The notes under the pieces are model-generated. The model was not told the origin of the DNA, did not search any database, and saw nothing but the letters and a program-made list of their open reading frames with translations. DNA of 64,000 nucleotides from positions 40,757,989-40,821,988 of the forward strand of contig CM075853.1 of NCBI GenBank assembly GCA_037975125.1, given 5' to 3'. The position numbers were made by a program, and so were the translations under genes. Below, piece after piece: positions 23,577 through 34,864 of the stretch (position 1 is the first letter of the stretch; each line of letters starts with the position of its first letter). Source of the stretch: Latrodectus hesperus (Eukaryota; Arthropoda; Arachnida; Araneae; Theridiidae).

Positions 23577-26500
23577 TTAAATATTATGTATAAAACCTAT
23601 TGCCCTCAAAAAGGCAAATAGGTTCCTGTGGGGTGATTCCCCAAGCAAATCATATAATGTTAAAATATCACTGTTAAAAAAGTGTAAACGATATTGGTTA
23701 AAATATGAACATGAAATTAAAATATGATAAACAGTGAATGGTTCATCACACGCTTCACACCAAGGATTTAATTCATTTAGAAACAAATGTCTATGTGTGA
23801 AACGTGTGTGTCCGATACGAAGGCGGGTTAATCTTACATCAGCACTTCGTATCGGTAAAACTGACAATGAGGTGAGGGATGAGAAGATATTATGCAACTT
23901 GTTGCCGACCTGCAAGTTCCATGACTCCTGCCAAAGACCATATATAGAACTTTTTATAGCCTTTCTCACATCTGAGAGAGGAACCGATGGTAATATTGGA
24001 TCTGATGCAGCCTTTGCAGCTGCATCTGCTCTCTCATTTCCTTCAAGACCCATGTGGCTTGGTATCCAACAAAATACAATTTCTTTTCCCTTGCCAGCAA
24101 GGGAATCCAATGCTTTAAAAATTTTGGACACAACAGGATGACAGGTAACACTATTGTTTTTCAAAGCTTCAATAATACTCATGCTGTCAGTATAGATACA
24201 ATATTTATGGTAATCGCCTGTATTCACATGCTGAAGCGCATAGTATATAGCAGTTGCTTCAGCAGTAAAGATGGAGCAGGACGAATGTAGGCTGTAACTA
24301 AACGCTGTATTATTAATAAAAACTCCACAGGCTACATGTCCTGCTGTTTTAGAACCATCTGTGAATACAGGTTTGTATAATTGATTCTGACAGCGATGAG
24401 AATAGTACAGCTGCTGAAAAACAATAGGTGTTGTGTCCGATTTTTTAAATTGAGCAAAGGTATTTATAAAGGTATTTGTTGGTTCATACCAAGGTGGATA
24501 GAGAAATTGATTAGTTGACTCTATCCGAACATCACATAGGTCTGTGAGCCAGAGATGTGATTTGGCTCTTGTGAGAAAAGGTGGGATGCTCAATGGACGA
24601 GCATCATATAGTCGTTTCAAAGAGGCATTAGGAATCATAGAACGTAATGGATGATCAGGGGTCGACATGATTTTAGCATAATAACTGAGAGACTGCTGCA
24701 TACGTCTCAGGTCTAACGGTAATTGATGGCAAACCACGTATAGACTCTGGACGGGGGATGTGCGGAATGCCCCAGAGCATATCCTCAAAGCAGAGTGATG
24801 AACTGTGTCCAATCTTCGTAAAACAGAAGATCTAGTCGATCCATAAACTACACTTCCGTAGTCAATGCAGGATAAAATCAATGACTGATAAATTCGAAGT
24901 AGTGATGTGCGATCTGCACCCCAAGATGTATTTGACAACACCTTGAGGATATTAAGCGATCGCTCACACTTCTTCCGCAAATGTAAAATATGCGGAAGAA
25001 AGGTCAATTTTCTGTCAAAGATAATACCCAAGAATTTTATTTCATTGACTACTTGTATTGGAGTGTTGTTGATGTAAATTATTGGATCATTATGCAAGCT
25101 AGTCTTTCTACAGAAGTGGACACATTTACTCTTGCTTGGTGATAAAGTATGGCCATTCTCAGCACACCATGCAGCAAGTTTGTTAACTGCTGTTTGCAGT
25201 TGTCTCTCAATTAATCGCATATTAGACCCCTCGCAAGATATTTGCAGGTCGTCTACAAACAAAGTACCATGTACGGATGATGGAAGGTGATGAAGAATGT
25301 TAGTGATGAAGAGACTAAAAAGTGTGACGCTTAAAATAGAGCCCTGAGGAACACCCTCAGATTGTGTAAAAGTATTGGAAGTATAGTTTCCAATACGTAC
25401 TTTAAAACCACGGGAGCATAAAAAATTTTGTAGGAATATCGGCAGATTACCCCGAAAGCCAAAATCATATAATGTACGGAGAATTCCATATCGCCATGTA
25501 CGGTCGTATGCCTTCTCGATGTCAAAGAAAATGGAGACCAGATGGTTCCTCCGCACAAAAGCATTGCGGATTTGGGTCTCCAAATATGTTATATTATCAA
25601 GAGTGGATCTCCCTTTACGGAAGCCACTCTGATTGATATGTATACAATTATTTTTTTCTAAGACATATACGAGACGAGCGTTGACCATACGTTCGAGAGT
25701 CTTACATAAGCAGCTCGTCAGAGCAATTGGTCGATAATTTGAAGGATCTGAAGGATCCTTACCAGCCTTTAGGACAGGAATCACTATTGCTTCTTGCCAT
25801 AGAGATGGAAATTCATTTTCCGTCCAGATCCTATTGAACAGGTAAAGTAAGTTCAACAGGGAGTCTGGACTCAAATGTTGAAGCATGAGATAACTGATTC
25901 CATCAGGTCCTGGACTGGTATTTTTGGCCTGCTGTAAAGCTTTCTTCAATTCAAACATTCCAAATTCACAGTTGTACGGTAAAGTATGTCGATGGTTGAA
26001 GCGAATTGGTACTCGCTCAGCACGACTCTTAGTCCTCAAGAACGAAGGACTATAAGAGCTCGAGCTTGAGACGTTAGCAAATGCTTCACCAAGGACATTA
26101 GCAATATCCGTAGGAGAAGAGTATATAGCAGCTCCGGATTTTAAAATAGGAATAGAAAATTCTCTATAAATTCCATTGGCTGCTTTCACCCTTCTCCACA
26201 ACTGCTTACTGGAAGTTGAAGATGTTATTGAAGATACATAGCAGGACCAGGATTCCTTCTGACTTCGACGACGAGCTCTGCGAGCTAGTGCTTTTGCTCT
26301 CTTGAAGGCGATAAGATTCTCCGTTGTGGGGTACCTCCGAAATAACCCCCATAACTTCCTTTGTTTTCTATAAGTTTGTTGACATTCTTTGTTCCACCAA
26401 GGTTTGCAACGCCTGTGTGTTGTAAAGGAACTCTTAGGAATTGACGCATCAGCTGCATTCAATATTGCTTCGGTGACCTTATATATGGCATCATCAATAT

Positions 26501-27260
26501 CATCGATCGTAACCATTTCGTTATCAACAACTGCCAATTGTGTAAATAACGTCCAATCTGCCCGACTGTACACGTAAGTAGGTAAGCGTTGTCTTACACT
26601 ACTACCTCCAGTCTGGGAGATGACGAGAGGAAAATGATCGCTGTTATGCAGATCATTTCCTACTATTAGATTTAACAATGGCAGAAGAGATGGAGAACAG
26701 ATGGCTAGATCGAGAGAATGAAACGTTCTTGTGGGTACATGGAAATATGTCTTCTCGTCGGTATTCAGCAGACAGAGACTATTATCTGAAATAAAACGCT
26801 CTATCTGCCGACCGCGAGAATTAGTATCATCATTTCCCCACAAAGAACTATGGCCGTTAAAGTCACCTAACAACAGAAATGGTGTTGGCAGCTGATCTGT
26901 TAATGCATCGAGTTCCTCTTGGCGGATGACATCATGTGGTGGTAAATATAAACTACAGACTGTTAATAAGCATGTAGTATGAATTCTTACAGCAACAGCC
27001 TGTAGAGTAGTATTCAATGGATGGGCAGTGCTGGGAAAAGTATTAGATGTTAATATACAAACACCTCCAGACACTGCACCATCGTCACCACAGTCTTTTC
27101 TAAAGCTTCTAAACCCACGCATGGAAATGTTATTGCTGGACTTCAGGAATGTTTCCTGGAGTGCAACACATGCGGGGTTGTAGGCTGAAATTATAGACTT
27201 GATGTCATCATGATGAGAACGCAAACCATGGCAGTTCCAAGAAACAAAGGAAGTTATTGT
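23577..27260 (-). CDS. LINE copy E ORF2: endonuclease, reverse transcriptase, RNase H (intact)
   Basis: The open frame of about 1,227 residues has no ATG before the endonuclease; numbering here starts at the TTG of position 27224. Endonuclease: E24, D121 and N123 of GDFN, D196-H197. RT: FFDIEKAYD with D568, GVPQGS, FVDD with D658-D659. RNase H: D956, E989, D1013, D1067. C-terminal zinc motif: C1156, C1159, H1167, C1172. These are the activities that nick the target, copy the RNA on the nick and remove template RNA. The frame overlaps the ORF1 stop by a few bases in the -1 frame, so translation must use frameshifting, reinitiation at a non-AUG codon or a fused product. Confidence 0.92.
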   Translation of the reverse strand, partial: TITSFVSWNCHGLRSHHDDIKSIISAYNPACVALQETFLKSSNNISMRGFRSFRKDCGDDGAVSGGVCILTSNTFPSTAHPLNTTLQAVAVRIHTTCLLTVCSLYLPPHDVIRQEELDALTDQLPTPFLLLGDFNGHSSLWGNDDTNSRGRQIERFISDNSLCLLNTDEKTYFHVPTRTFHSLDLAICSPSLLPLLNLIVGNDLHNSDHFPLVISQTGGSSVRQRLPTYVYSRADWTLFTQLAVVDNEMVTIDDIDDAIYKVTEAILNAADASIPKSSFTTHRRCKPWWNKECQQTYRKQRKLWGLFRRYPTTENLIAFKRAKALARRARRRSQKESWSCYVSSITSSTSSKQLWRRVKAANGIYREFSIPILKSGAAIYSSPTDIANVLGEAFANVSSSSSYSPSFLRTKSRAERVPIRFNHRHTLPYNCEFGMFELKKALQQAKNTSPGPDGISYLMLQHLSPDSLLNLLYLFNRIWTENEFPSLWQEAIVIPVLKAGKDPSDPSNYRPIALTSCLCKTLERMVNARLVYVLEKNNCIHINQSGFRKGRSTLDNITYLETQIRNAFVRRNHLVSIFFDIEKAYDRTWRYGILRTLYDFGFRGNLPIFLQNFLCSRGFKVRIGNYTSNTFTQSEGVPQGSILSVTLFSLFITNILHHLPSSVHGTLFVDDLQISCEGSNMRLIERQLQTAVNKLAAWCAENGHTLSPSKSKCVHFCRKTSLHNDPIIYINNTPIQVVNEIKFLGIIFDRKLTFLPHILHLRKKCERSLNILKVLSNTSWGADRTSLLRIYQSLILSCIDYGSVVYGSTRSSVLRRLDTVHHSALRICSGAFRTSPVQSLYVVCHQLPLDLRRMQQSLSYYAKIMSTPDHPLRSMIPNASLKRLYDARPLSIPPFLTRAKSHLWLTDLCDVRIESTNQFLYPPWYEPTNTFINTFAQFKKSDTTPIVFQQLYYSHRCQNQLYKPVFTDGSKTAGHVACGVFINNTAFSYSLHSSCSIFTAEATAIYYALQHVNTGDYHKYCIYTDSMSIIEALKNNSVTCHPVVSKIFKALDSLAGKGKEIVFCWIPSHMGLEGNERADAAAKAASDPILPSVPLSDVRKAIKSSIYGLWQESWNLQVGNKLHNIFSSLTSLSVLPIRSADVRLTRLRIGHTRFTHRHLFLNELNPWCEACDEPFTVYHILISCSYFNQYRLHFFNSDILTLYDLLGESPHRNLFAFLRAIGFIHNI

Positions 27261-28393
27261 TCAATTTGAAAAGCTCCTTTCCCGGAGCTGGAAGGCATGT
27301 CATCCGACATCTCCTCGAGCGATAAATCTTCGTCCGAGGGATGTAAGGAAACAGCGTCAGCCTCCAGGTTTAAGGCTTTACGGGTGGATATAGAGGGCCT
27401 AATTTTGCCCTCTTTTGCAGATTTTAATTTTAAGGCCTTCATGGCTTTAGACTTAGCCATCGGAGCTTTTCTACGTTGAATAGTTGTAGAGGTTGATTTT
27501 GGGCTTTTATCAGATGTGAGGGGTAATTTGACTAGTGGAAGTGAAAGGGCATCGGTTTGTGTACTAGCTGTTCTGGTGACCTTGGCAGCGACAGATGCAT
27601 AGCTAACTCCTGCTTGAGGTGTACGTGCTGTAACAGCACGTCTTGCCTCAGGGTATGAACAATTATTTTTAACTTTAGTGGTTGTGATCTCTTTTTCCAG
27701 TATCCAGATAGGACAACTTCTAGCGTAGGAGGGGTGGTCACCTTTACAGTTGACACACCTCTCCTTTGCAGTACAAGACGAGCTGTCGTGGCCAACTGCT
27801 GCGCAGCGAGCGCAAGTCAGTTTGCCCCGGCAAGCCGCTTTGGAGTGTCCAAATCTCTGGCACTGGAAACAACGCAAAGGATTTGGAATGAACGGCCTAA
27901 CGGATAGATGCATATACGCAGCATTAATATGCTGCGGTAGGTCTGGCGTCGCAAATGTCAGTACGAGATGTTTAGTATTAATAAACTGCCCATCTCGTCT
28001 GATAGTGATGCGTTTTACAGCACAGACCTTTTGATCTATGAGATTTTCTAAGATCTCGTCCGTTGGCGTATTTAGCAAATCCTTGGCGGATACCACACCA
28101 CGTGAGATGTTAAGGTTCATATGAGGTTGGACGGACACCTCAAGGTTAGCTAGCGTATTCATGTTGCTAATCAGAGCTGCCTGTGCATCTGAAGCAACTT
28201 CAACCATCAAATCACCAGAACGAAGTTTCCGAATGCTCTTTACTTCGCCGATACTGCCACTGATACCTTTTTGGATTAGGAAAGGGGATACATTATCAAA
28301 GGTACCCTCCTTCCTTTTCACAATGTAAAATCTTGCCTTTATTAGCTTAAAAGTATGCTCCCGTGGGAGAGATGAGAATATTTGTGTTTCCAT
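27254..28393 (-). CDS. LINE copy E ORF1: gag-like nucleic-acid-binding protein (intact)
   Basis: The frame encodes 379 residues from the ATG at 28393. Three CCHC knuckles lie at about residues 175-230 (CFQCQRFGHSKAAC, CARCAAVGHDSSSC, CVNCKGDHPSYARSC). An N-terminal conserved part (EGTFDNVSPFLIQKG) and a lysine-rich, then acidic C-terminus complete it. In I-type elements this protein coats the RNA and forms the retrotransposition particle. It ends GAFQIEQ-TAA, immediately before ORF2. Confidence 0.9.
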   Translation of the reverse strand: METQIFSSLPREHTFKLIKARFYIVKRKEGTFDNVSPFLIQKGISGSIGEVKSIRKLRSGDLMVEVASDAQAALISNMNTLANLEVSVQPHMNLNISRGVVSAKDLLNTPTDEILENLIDQKVCAVKRITIRRDGQFINTKHLVLTFATPDLPQHINAAYMHLSVRPFIPNPLRCFQCQRFGHSKAACRGKLTCARCAAVGHDSSSCTAKERCVNCKGDHPSYARSCPIWILEKEITTTKVKNNCSYPEARRAVTARTPQAGVSYASVAAKVTRTASTQTDALSLPLVKLPLTSDKSPKSTSTTIQRRKAPMAKSKAMKALKLKSAKEGKIRPSISTRKALNLEADAVSLHPSDEDLSLEEMSDDMPSSSGKGAFQIEQ

Positions 28394-28925
28394 ATTTAAG
28401 ATGGAATATTCGGGACCTGACGGCACCACCCACCACCGAGTCCAACAAGGGGATGCAGACCAGCTGCACCAGTGCTAGCCAGGTCCTATACGCTCACAGT
28501 ACATCCCTGAAGTGGCCTCCACCCTTAACGAGTCACCCAGTAGATGTACCGATCGCTTGATCCATAAAGCCGATTGATGTGCTGAGGACCACAACACACC
28601 TCCCGTTTACCTGAAGCAGAGGCCAAAGTAATGTGTTGGTCTCTCGGGGCCTCAATTACCAGGACCCTCCTTTCCAGGGACACGGGTCTCCACGCACGGC
28701 AAACACGTGGGTGATTTAGTCCTCAAGAGTAGCTAATAGCAACAGAGCGGCGAAAGCTACATAAGGGGAGCCCTCAACCTCATACGAGGTAACCGCACTG
28801 AGGGAGAAGAGGAAGAAAAAGCAGAAGAGTATAGGAGAGGGGAAAAAAGAAAGAGGACAGATCACTAGGGTACCTCGGGATTGTGACACCCGTGTTTACC
28901 TAAAGAAGGTAAACCCCCTGAGGGG

Positions 28926-30946
28926 GCAATTGTGGAGGAAATGTAAAGCAGCCAATGGTTTTTATCAGGATTATTCCATTCCTGTATTAAAATCCGGAGC
29001 TGCAATACACTCCTCAGCGGTAAATATTGCTAATGTCATCTGCGAAACTTTTGCTAGTGTTTCCAGCTCTGATTTATATAATCCTACTTTTCTAAGGATT
29101 AAAAGAATTGCTGAGCGGAAACCTCTAAACTTTCATGATTGATAAATTCTACCCTATAATTGTGCTTTTGAATTGTCAGAATTGAAGACTGCTTTATCTA
29201 AGGCAAACGACACCAGTCCAGGACCTGATGGAATCTCTTATCAAATGCTCCGCCATATAAATCATGATTCCTTACTAAGCATACTTTCAGTTTTTAATAG
29301 AATCTGGATTGAGCATGCTTATCCTACATCATGGAGAGAAGCCATAGTGATTCCGATTCTGAAACCTGGCAAAGATTCATCTGAACTTCTGAGTTATCGT
29401 CCAATAGCTCTTACGAGTTTTTTGTGCAAAACTTTTGAGAGCATGATCAATGCTAGACTCATTTATACCTTAGAGAAGAATAATTGCATTGCTCGTCATC
29501 AAAGCGGATTTCGAAGAGGACGATCCACTATAGATAACATAGTAGATCTAGAATCTCAAATTCGAAATGCTTTCGTGAGAAGAAACCACATAATTGCAAT
29601 TTTCTTCGATTTTGAGAAAGCATACGATCGTACGTGGCGTTATGGCGTCCTCCGTAATATGCAAAATTTTGGCTTTAAGGGTAATCTTCCAATTTTTATA
29701 CAGAATTTCCTACCCTCTAGGCTTTTTAAAGTACGTGTCGGAACTACAGTTTCCAATACTTTTACTCAAGCTGAGGGTGTCCCTCAAGGTAGCGTTTTAA
29801 GCGTCCTTTTTAACCTTTTCATCAGTATCATACTTCATCAGTTACCATCTTCTGTACACAGTAATTTATATGTTGATGACTTACAAATTTCATATCAGGC
29901 TTCAAACATGAATATAATTGAGAGACAATTGCAAACAGCTGTAAACAATCTAAATACTTGGTGTGAGCAGAATGGCCTTAGTTTATCTCCTAGTAAGAGT
30001 TGCTGTGTTCATTTTTGCAGGAAAACTAGTTTCCATCATGATCCAGTCCTTCACATCAGCAATAGACCTATTCCAGTAGTCAACAAGATAAAATTCCTTG
30101 GGTTTATTTTGAATAAGAAGTTAACTTTCATTCCGCATGTTTTACATCTGCGGAAAAAGTGTGAGCGACTGCTTAACATCCTCAGGGTGCTTTCAAATAC
30201 ATCTTGGGGTGCAGATCGCACATCACTCCTTCAAATTTACCAGTCTATAATTTTATCTCGAATTGATTACGGCTGTATTGCTTATGGATCAACTAGCGCT
30301 TCCTATTTACGCAGATTGGACACTATCCACCACCCCGCTTTAAGGATTTGCTCTGGTGCTTTTCGCACATCACCTGTCCTGAATCTATATGCAGTCTGCC
30401 ATCAGTTACCATTAGATCTGCGGCGGATACAGCTATCTCTTAATTATTATTCTAAAATCATGTCCACTCCTCATCATCCCTTACGTTCCACGATTCCAAG
30501 TGCTGCTCTTAAGAGATTATATAATGCTAGACCATCAAGCATTCAACCTTTTCTCTCTCGTGTTAAACCATATCTATTCCTCTCAGACCTAAGTGATGTC
30601 CGTATTGATTCTATAGACTTGTTCGCCCATCCCCCTTGGTATGATCCACGCATTATTGTGCTGAATCCCTTTGGAAAATATAAAAAATCAGACACAAATA
30701 CTGTTATTTTTCAACAGCTTTACTCATTTCATCGCTGTCAGTATAGTATGTACACTCCCGTATTCACTGATGGATCAAAAACTGCGGGAGCCGTTGGCAG
30801 TGGAATGTATTTTGATGATACTTCTTACAGCTATAGCCTTCACAAATCCTGTTCCATCTTCACTGCTGAGGCTACGGCTATATACCGAGCACTTCAGCTG
30901 GTGAGAACTAGAAATGAAAATAAATTCTGTGTGTATACTGACAGTA
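28926..30946 (+). mobile_element. LINE copy F (oldest copy), first part, host of insertion G
   Basis: It starts abruptly in ORF2 at the equivalent of residue 340 (QLWRKCKAANG) where copy E begins, and runs to RNase H, where copy G is inserted. It resumes at 36527-36676. Protein divergence from the other copies is greater than among them, so it is an older or separate subfamily. Confidence 0.85.
28926..30946 (+). pseudogene. LINE copy F ORF2 fragment (RT and part of RNase H)
   Basis: RT is recognisable from SPGPDGISYQML through FFDFEKAYD, GVPQGS and YVDD. Two adjacent stops (TGA TAA) lie at 29140-29145 and one codon is missing after GVPQGSVLSV. RNase H begins with FTDGSKTAG and AEATA and is cut at VYTDS by copy G. 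The remainder (SVLEALKNN...FCWIPSHIG) continues at 36527 and ends at 36676 without the rest of ORF2. Confidence 0.86.
30934..30946. repeat. Target-site duplication of G, left copy
   Basis: tatactgacagta, in the RNase H coding sequence of copy F, is repeated exactly at 36527-36539 on the other side of copy G. Confidence 0.9.
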
Positions 30947-31012
30947 GTTGGTTGGTTGGTTGGTTGGGTTTTATGGCGCAAGGTCCAAAAATGGACATGC
31001 TGCGCCAACAAT
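30947..31012 (-). repeat. LINE 3'-terminal hairpin and CCAA tail (copy G)
   Basis: TGGCGCA/TGCGCCA outer stem, GTCCA/TGGAC inner stem, TTTT loop. Because G is bounded by a duplication, this shows the hairpin and CCAA repeat are the true 3' end of the element. Confidence 0.9.
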
Positions 31013-31189
31013 GAAGTTTTAAAGGAGTATTTTTATTTTATTTATTTATTTTTTTCCTGTATATAAATTTAAACCCAAACAACATTAAAATATTAAAACA
31101 CAAAAATCAGTGTATAAGTTATCTTAAAATATATATATTAAATAAGATAAATCAAATATATATAAAATCCCAAAATGTATAAACACAAA

Positions 31190-34100
31190 TCATATAAAAT
31201 TTAAAAAACCTATTGCTCTCAAATAAGCAAATAGGTTCTTGTGGGGTGGCTCCCCCAGCAAATCAAATAAAGTTAAAAGGGTTGTTTTAAAAAATTTAAA
31301 ACGGTAGACGTTAAAAGTAGGACATGAGATTAAAATATGATAAACAGAAAATGGTTCATCACACGCGTCACACCATGGATTTAAATCACTTAAAAACAAA
31401 TGTTTGTGTGTGAAACGTGTGTGTCCGATACGAAGGCGAGTTAATCTAACATCAGCCCTTCGTAACGGTAAAACTGATAATGAGGTGAGGGATGGGAAAA
31501 TGGTATGTAATTTGTTGACGACCTGCAAGTTCCACGATTCCTGCCATAGATCATATATAAAACTTTTTATAGCCTTTCTCACATCTGAGAGAGGGACCGA
31601 TGGTAATATTGGATCTGATGCAGCCTTTGCTGCTGCATCCGCTCTCTCATTTCCATCAAGACCTACGTGACTTGGTATCCAACAAAATATGATATCATAT
31701 CCCTTGCCAGCAAGGGAATCTAATGCTCTAAAAATCTTTGACACAACAGGATGGCAAGTAAAACTATTGTTTCTCAATGCTTTCAATACACTCATGCTGT
31801 CAGTATATATACAAAATTGACGATGTTCATCTGTATTCACAAGCTGAAGCGCATAAAAGATAGCTGCGGCTTCAGCAGTAAAGATGGAGCAGGACGAATG
31901 TAGACTGTGACTAAAAACTGTGTTATTTATAATAACTCCACAGCCCACGTGTCCTGCTGATTTTGAACCATCCGTGAATACAGGTGTGTATGATTGATAC
32001 TGACAGCGATGGGAGGAAAATAGCGTTTGAAAAACAATAGGTGTTGTGTCTGATTTTAAAAACTGAGCAAAAGAGTTATTAAAATTAATGGTTGGATCAT
32101 ACCAAGGCGGATGAGAAAAATTATCAATAGACTCTATCCGAACATCACATAGGTCTGTGAGCCACAGATATGATTTGGCTCTTGTGAGAAAAGGTGGGAT
32201 GCTCATTGGTCGAGCATCAAACAGTCCTTTAAGAGAGGTATTAGGAACCATGGAACGTAATGGGTGATGTGGGATCGACATAATTTTTGCGTAATAATTG
32301 AGGGTTTGCTGCATTCGTCTCAGGTCTAACGGTAGTTGATGGCATACAACGTATAGACTCTGGACGGGTGATGTGCGGAATGCCCCAGAGCATATTCTCA
32401 AAGCAGAGTGATGAACTGTGTCCAGTCTTCGTAAAATAGAAGATCTAGCCGATCCATAAACAACACACCCGTAGTCAATGCGGGATAGAATCAATGACTG
32501 ATAAATTCGAAGTAGTGATGTGCGATCAGCACCCCAAGATGTATTTGACAACACCTTGAGGATATTAAGCGATCGCTCACACTTCTTCCGCAAATACAAA
32601 ACATGCGAAAGAAAGGTTAATTTTCTGTCAAAGATTATTCCCAAAAATTTTATTTCATTGACTACTTGTATTGGGATGTTGTTGATATTAATAACTGGAT
32701 CATTGTGAAGGCTAGTCTTTCTACAGAAGTGGACACATCTACTCTTGCTAGGAGATACAGTATGGCCATTCTCAGCACACCATGCAGCAAGCTTGTTAAC
32801 TGCTGTTTGCAGTTGTCTCTCAATTAACCGCATATTCGAACCCTGACATGATATTTGCAGGTCGTCAACATAGAGTGTACCATTTATTGAAGGTGGTAAT
32901 TGATGTAGGATGTTACTGATGAATAAATTAAAAATGGTGACACTTAAAATAGAGCCTTGGGGAACACCCTCGGCTTGAATAAAAGTATTGGAAAGTACAG
33001 TTCCAATACGAACTTTAAAAACACGGGAGCTTAAAAATTTTTGAAGGAATATCGGAAGATTACCCCGAAAGCCAATATCATATAGTGAACGGAGAATTCC
33101 ATAACGCCATGTACGGTCATATGCCTTCTCGATGTCAAAGAAAATGGAGACCAGATGGTTTCTCCGCACAAAAGCATTGCGGATTTGGGTCTCCAAATAT
33201 GTGATATTATCAAGAGTGGATCTCCCTTTTCGGAAGCCACTCTGATTAATATGTACACATTTATTTTTTTCTAAGACATATACGAGACGGGCGTTGACCA
33301 TACGTTCGAGAGTCTTACATAAGCAACTCGTCAGAGCAATTGGTCGATAATTTGAAGGATCTTTACCAGCCTTTAGGACAGGAATCACTATTGCTTCCTG
33401 CCATAGAGATGGAAATTCATCTTCAGTCCAGATCCTATTGAAAAGGTAAAGTAAGTTCAACAGGGAGTCTGGAACTAAATGTTGAAGCATGAGATAACTG
33501 ATTCCATCAGGTCCCGGACTGGTGTTTTTGGCCTGCTGTAAAGCTTTCTTCAATTCAAACATTCCAAATTCACAGTTGTACGGTAAGACTTGTCGATGGT
33601 TGAAGCGAATTGGTACTCTCTCAGCACGACTCTTAGCCCTCAAAAACGAAGGACTATAAGAGTTCGAGCTTGAGACGTTAGCAAATGCTTCACCAAAGAC
33701 GTTAGCAATATCCGTAGGAGAAGAGTATATAGCAGCTCCGGATTTTAATATAGGAATAGAAAATTCTCTATAAATTCCATTGGCTGCTTTCACCCTCCTC
33801 CACAACTGCTTACTGGAAGTTGAAGATGTTATTGAAGATACATAGCAGGACCAGGATTCCTTCTGACTTCGACGACGTGCTCTTCGAGCTAATGCTTTAG
33901 TTCTCTTAAAGGCGATAAGATTCTCCGTTGTGGGGTACCTCCTAAATATCCCCCATAACTTCCTTTGCTTTTTGTAAGTTTGTTGGCATTCTTTACTCCA
34001 CCAAGGTTTGCAACGCCTCTTGGGTATAGAGGAACTTTTGGGTATTGCTCTATCAGCTGCATTTATAATTGTTTTAGTGACTTTTCTAACGGCTTCATCA

Positions 34101-34864
34101 ATATTCTCGATCAAAACCATTTGATTATCAATAACTGCCTATTGTGTAAAAGACGTCCAATCTGCCCGACTGTACACGTAAGTAGGTAGACGTTGTACTA
34201 CACTACTACCTCCAGTCTGGGAGATGACGAGAGGAAAATGATCGCTGCTATGCAGATCATTTCCTACTATTAGATTTAACAATGGCAGCAGAGATGGAGA
34301 ACAAATGGCCAGATCGAGAGAATGAAATGTTTTTGTGGGTACATGGAAATATGTCTTCTCGTCGGTATTAAGCAGACAGAGACTATTATCTGAAATAAAC
34401 CGCTCTATCTGCCGACCGCGAGAATTAGTATAATCATTTCCCCACAAAGAACTATGGCCGTTAAAGTCACCTAACAACAGAAATGGTGTTGGCAGCTGAT
34501 CTATTAATGCATCAAGTTCCTCTTGGCGGATGACATCATGTGGTGGTAAATATAAACTACAGACTGTAATTAAGCTTGAAGTATGTATTTTTACAGCTAC
34601 AGCCTGTAGAGTAGTATTTAATGGATGGAGAGTGCTGGGGAAATTATTGGATGTTAATATGCAAACACCTCCAGACACTGCACCATCATCACCACAGTCT
34701 TTCCTAAAACTTTTAAACCCACGCATGGTAAAGCTATTGCTAGACTTCAGGAAAGTTTCCTGAAGCGCTATACATGCGGGGTTATAAGCAGATATAATAG
34801 ACTTGATGTCATCTAAGTGTGAACGCAAACCATGGCAGTTCCAACATATAAAGGAAGTTATTTT
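31190..34864 (-). pseudogene. LINE copy G ORF2, single amber codon
   Basis: The frame is collinear with intact ORF2 except for TAG at 34139-34141, in the linker after the endonuclease, and an in-frame loss of three residues in RT (KDPSNYRP). Endonuclease GDFN and SDHFP, RT FFDIEKAYD and YVDD, RNase H TDGS/AEA/TDS/NERAD and the C-terminal zinc motif are all present. Without the stop codon it would be full length. Confidence 0.88.

Larger units (their letters stand above)
23310..28925 (-). mobile_element. LINE copy E, full length with both ORFs intact
   Basis: On the minus strand the order is palindromic 5' start at about 28925, GC-rich 5'UTR, ORF1, ORF2, AT-rich 3'UTR, hairpin and CCAA tail. 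No stop or frameshift interrupts either ORF, and all catalytic residues are present, so this is the best candidate for a source copy. Right of the 5' end is RT sequence of copy F in the opposite orientation. Left of the tail is the truncated 5'UTR of D2. Confidence 0.9.
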
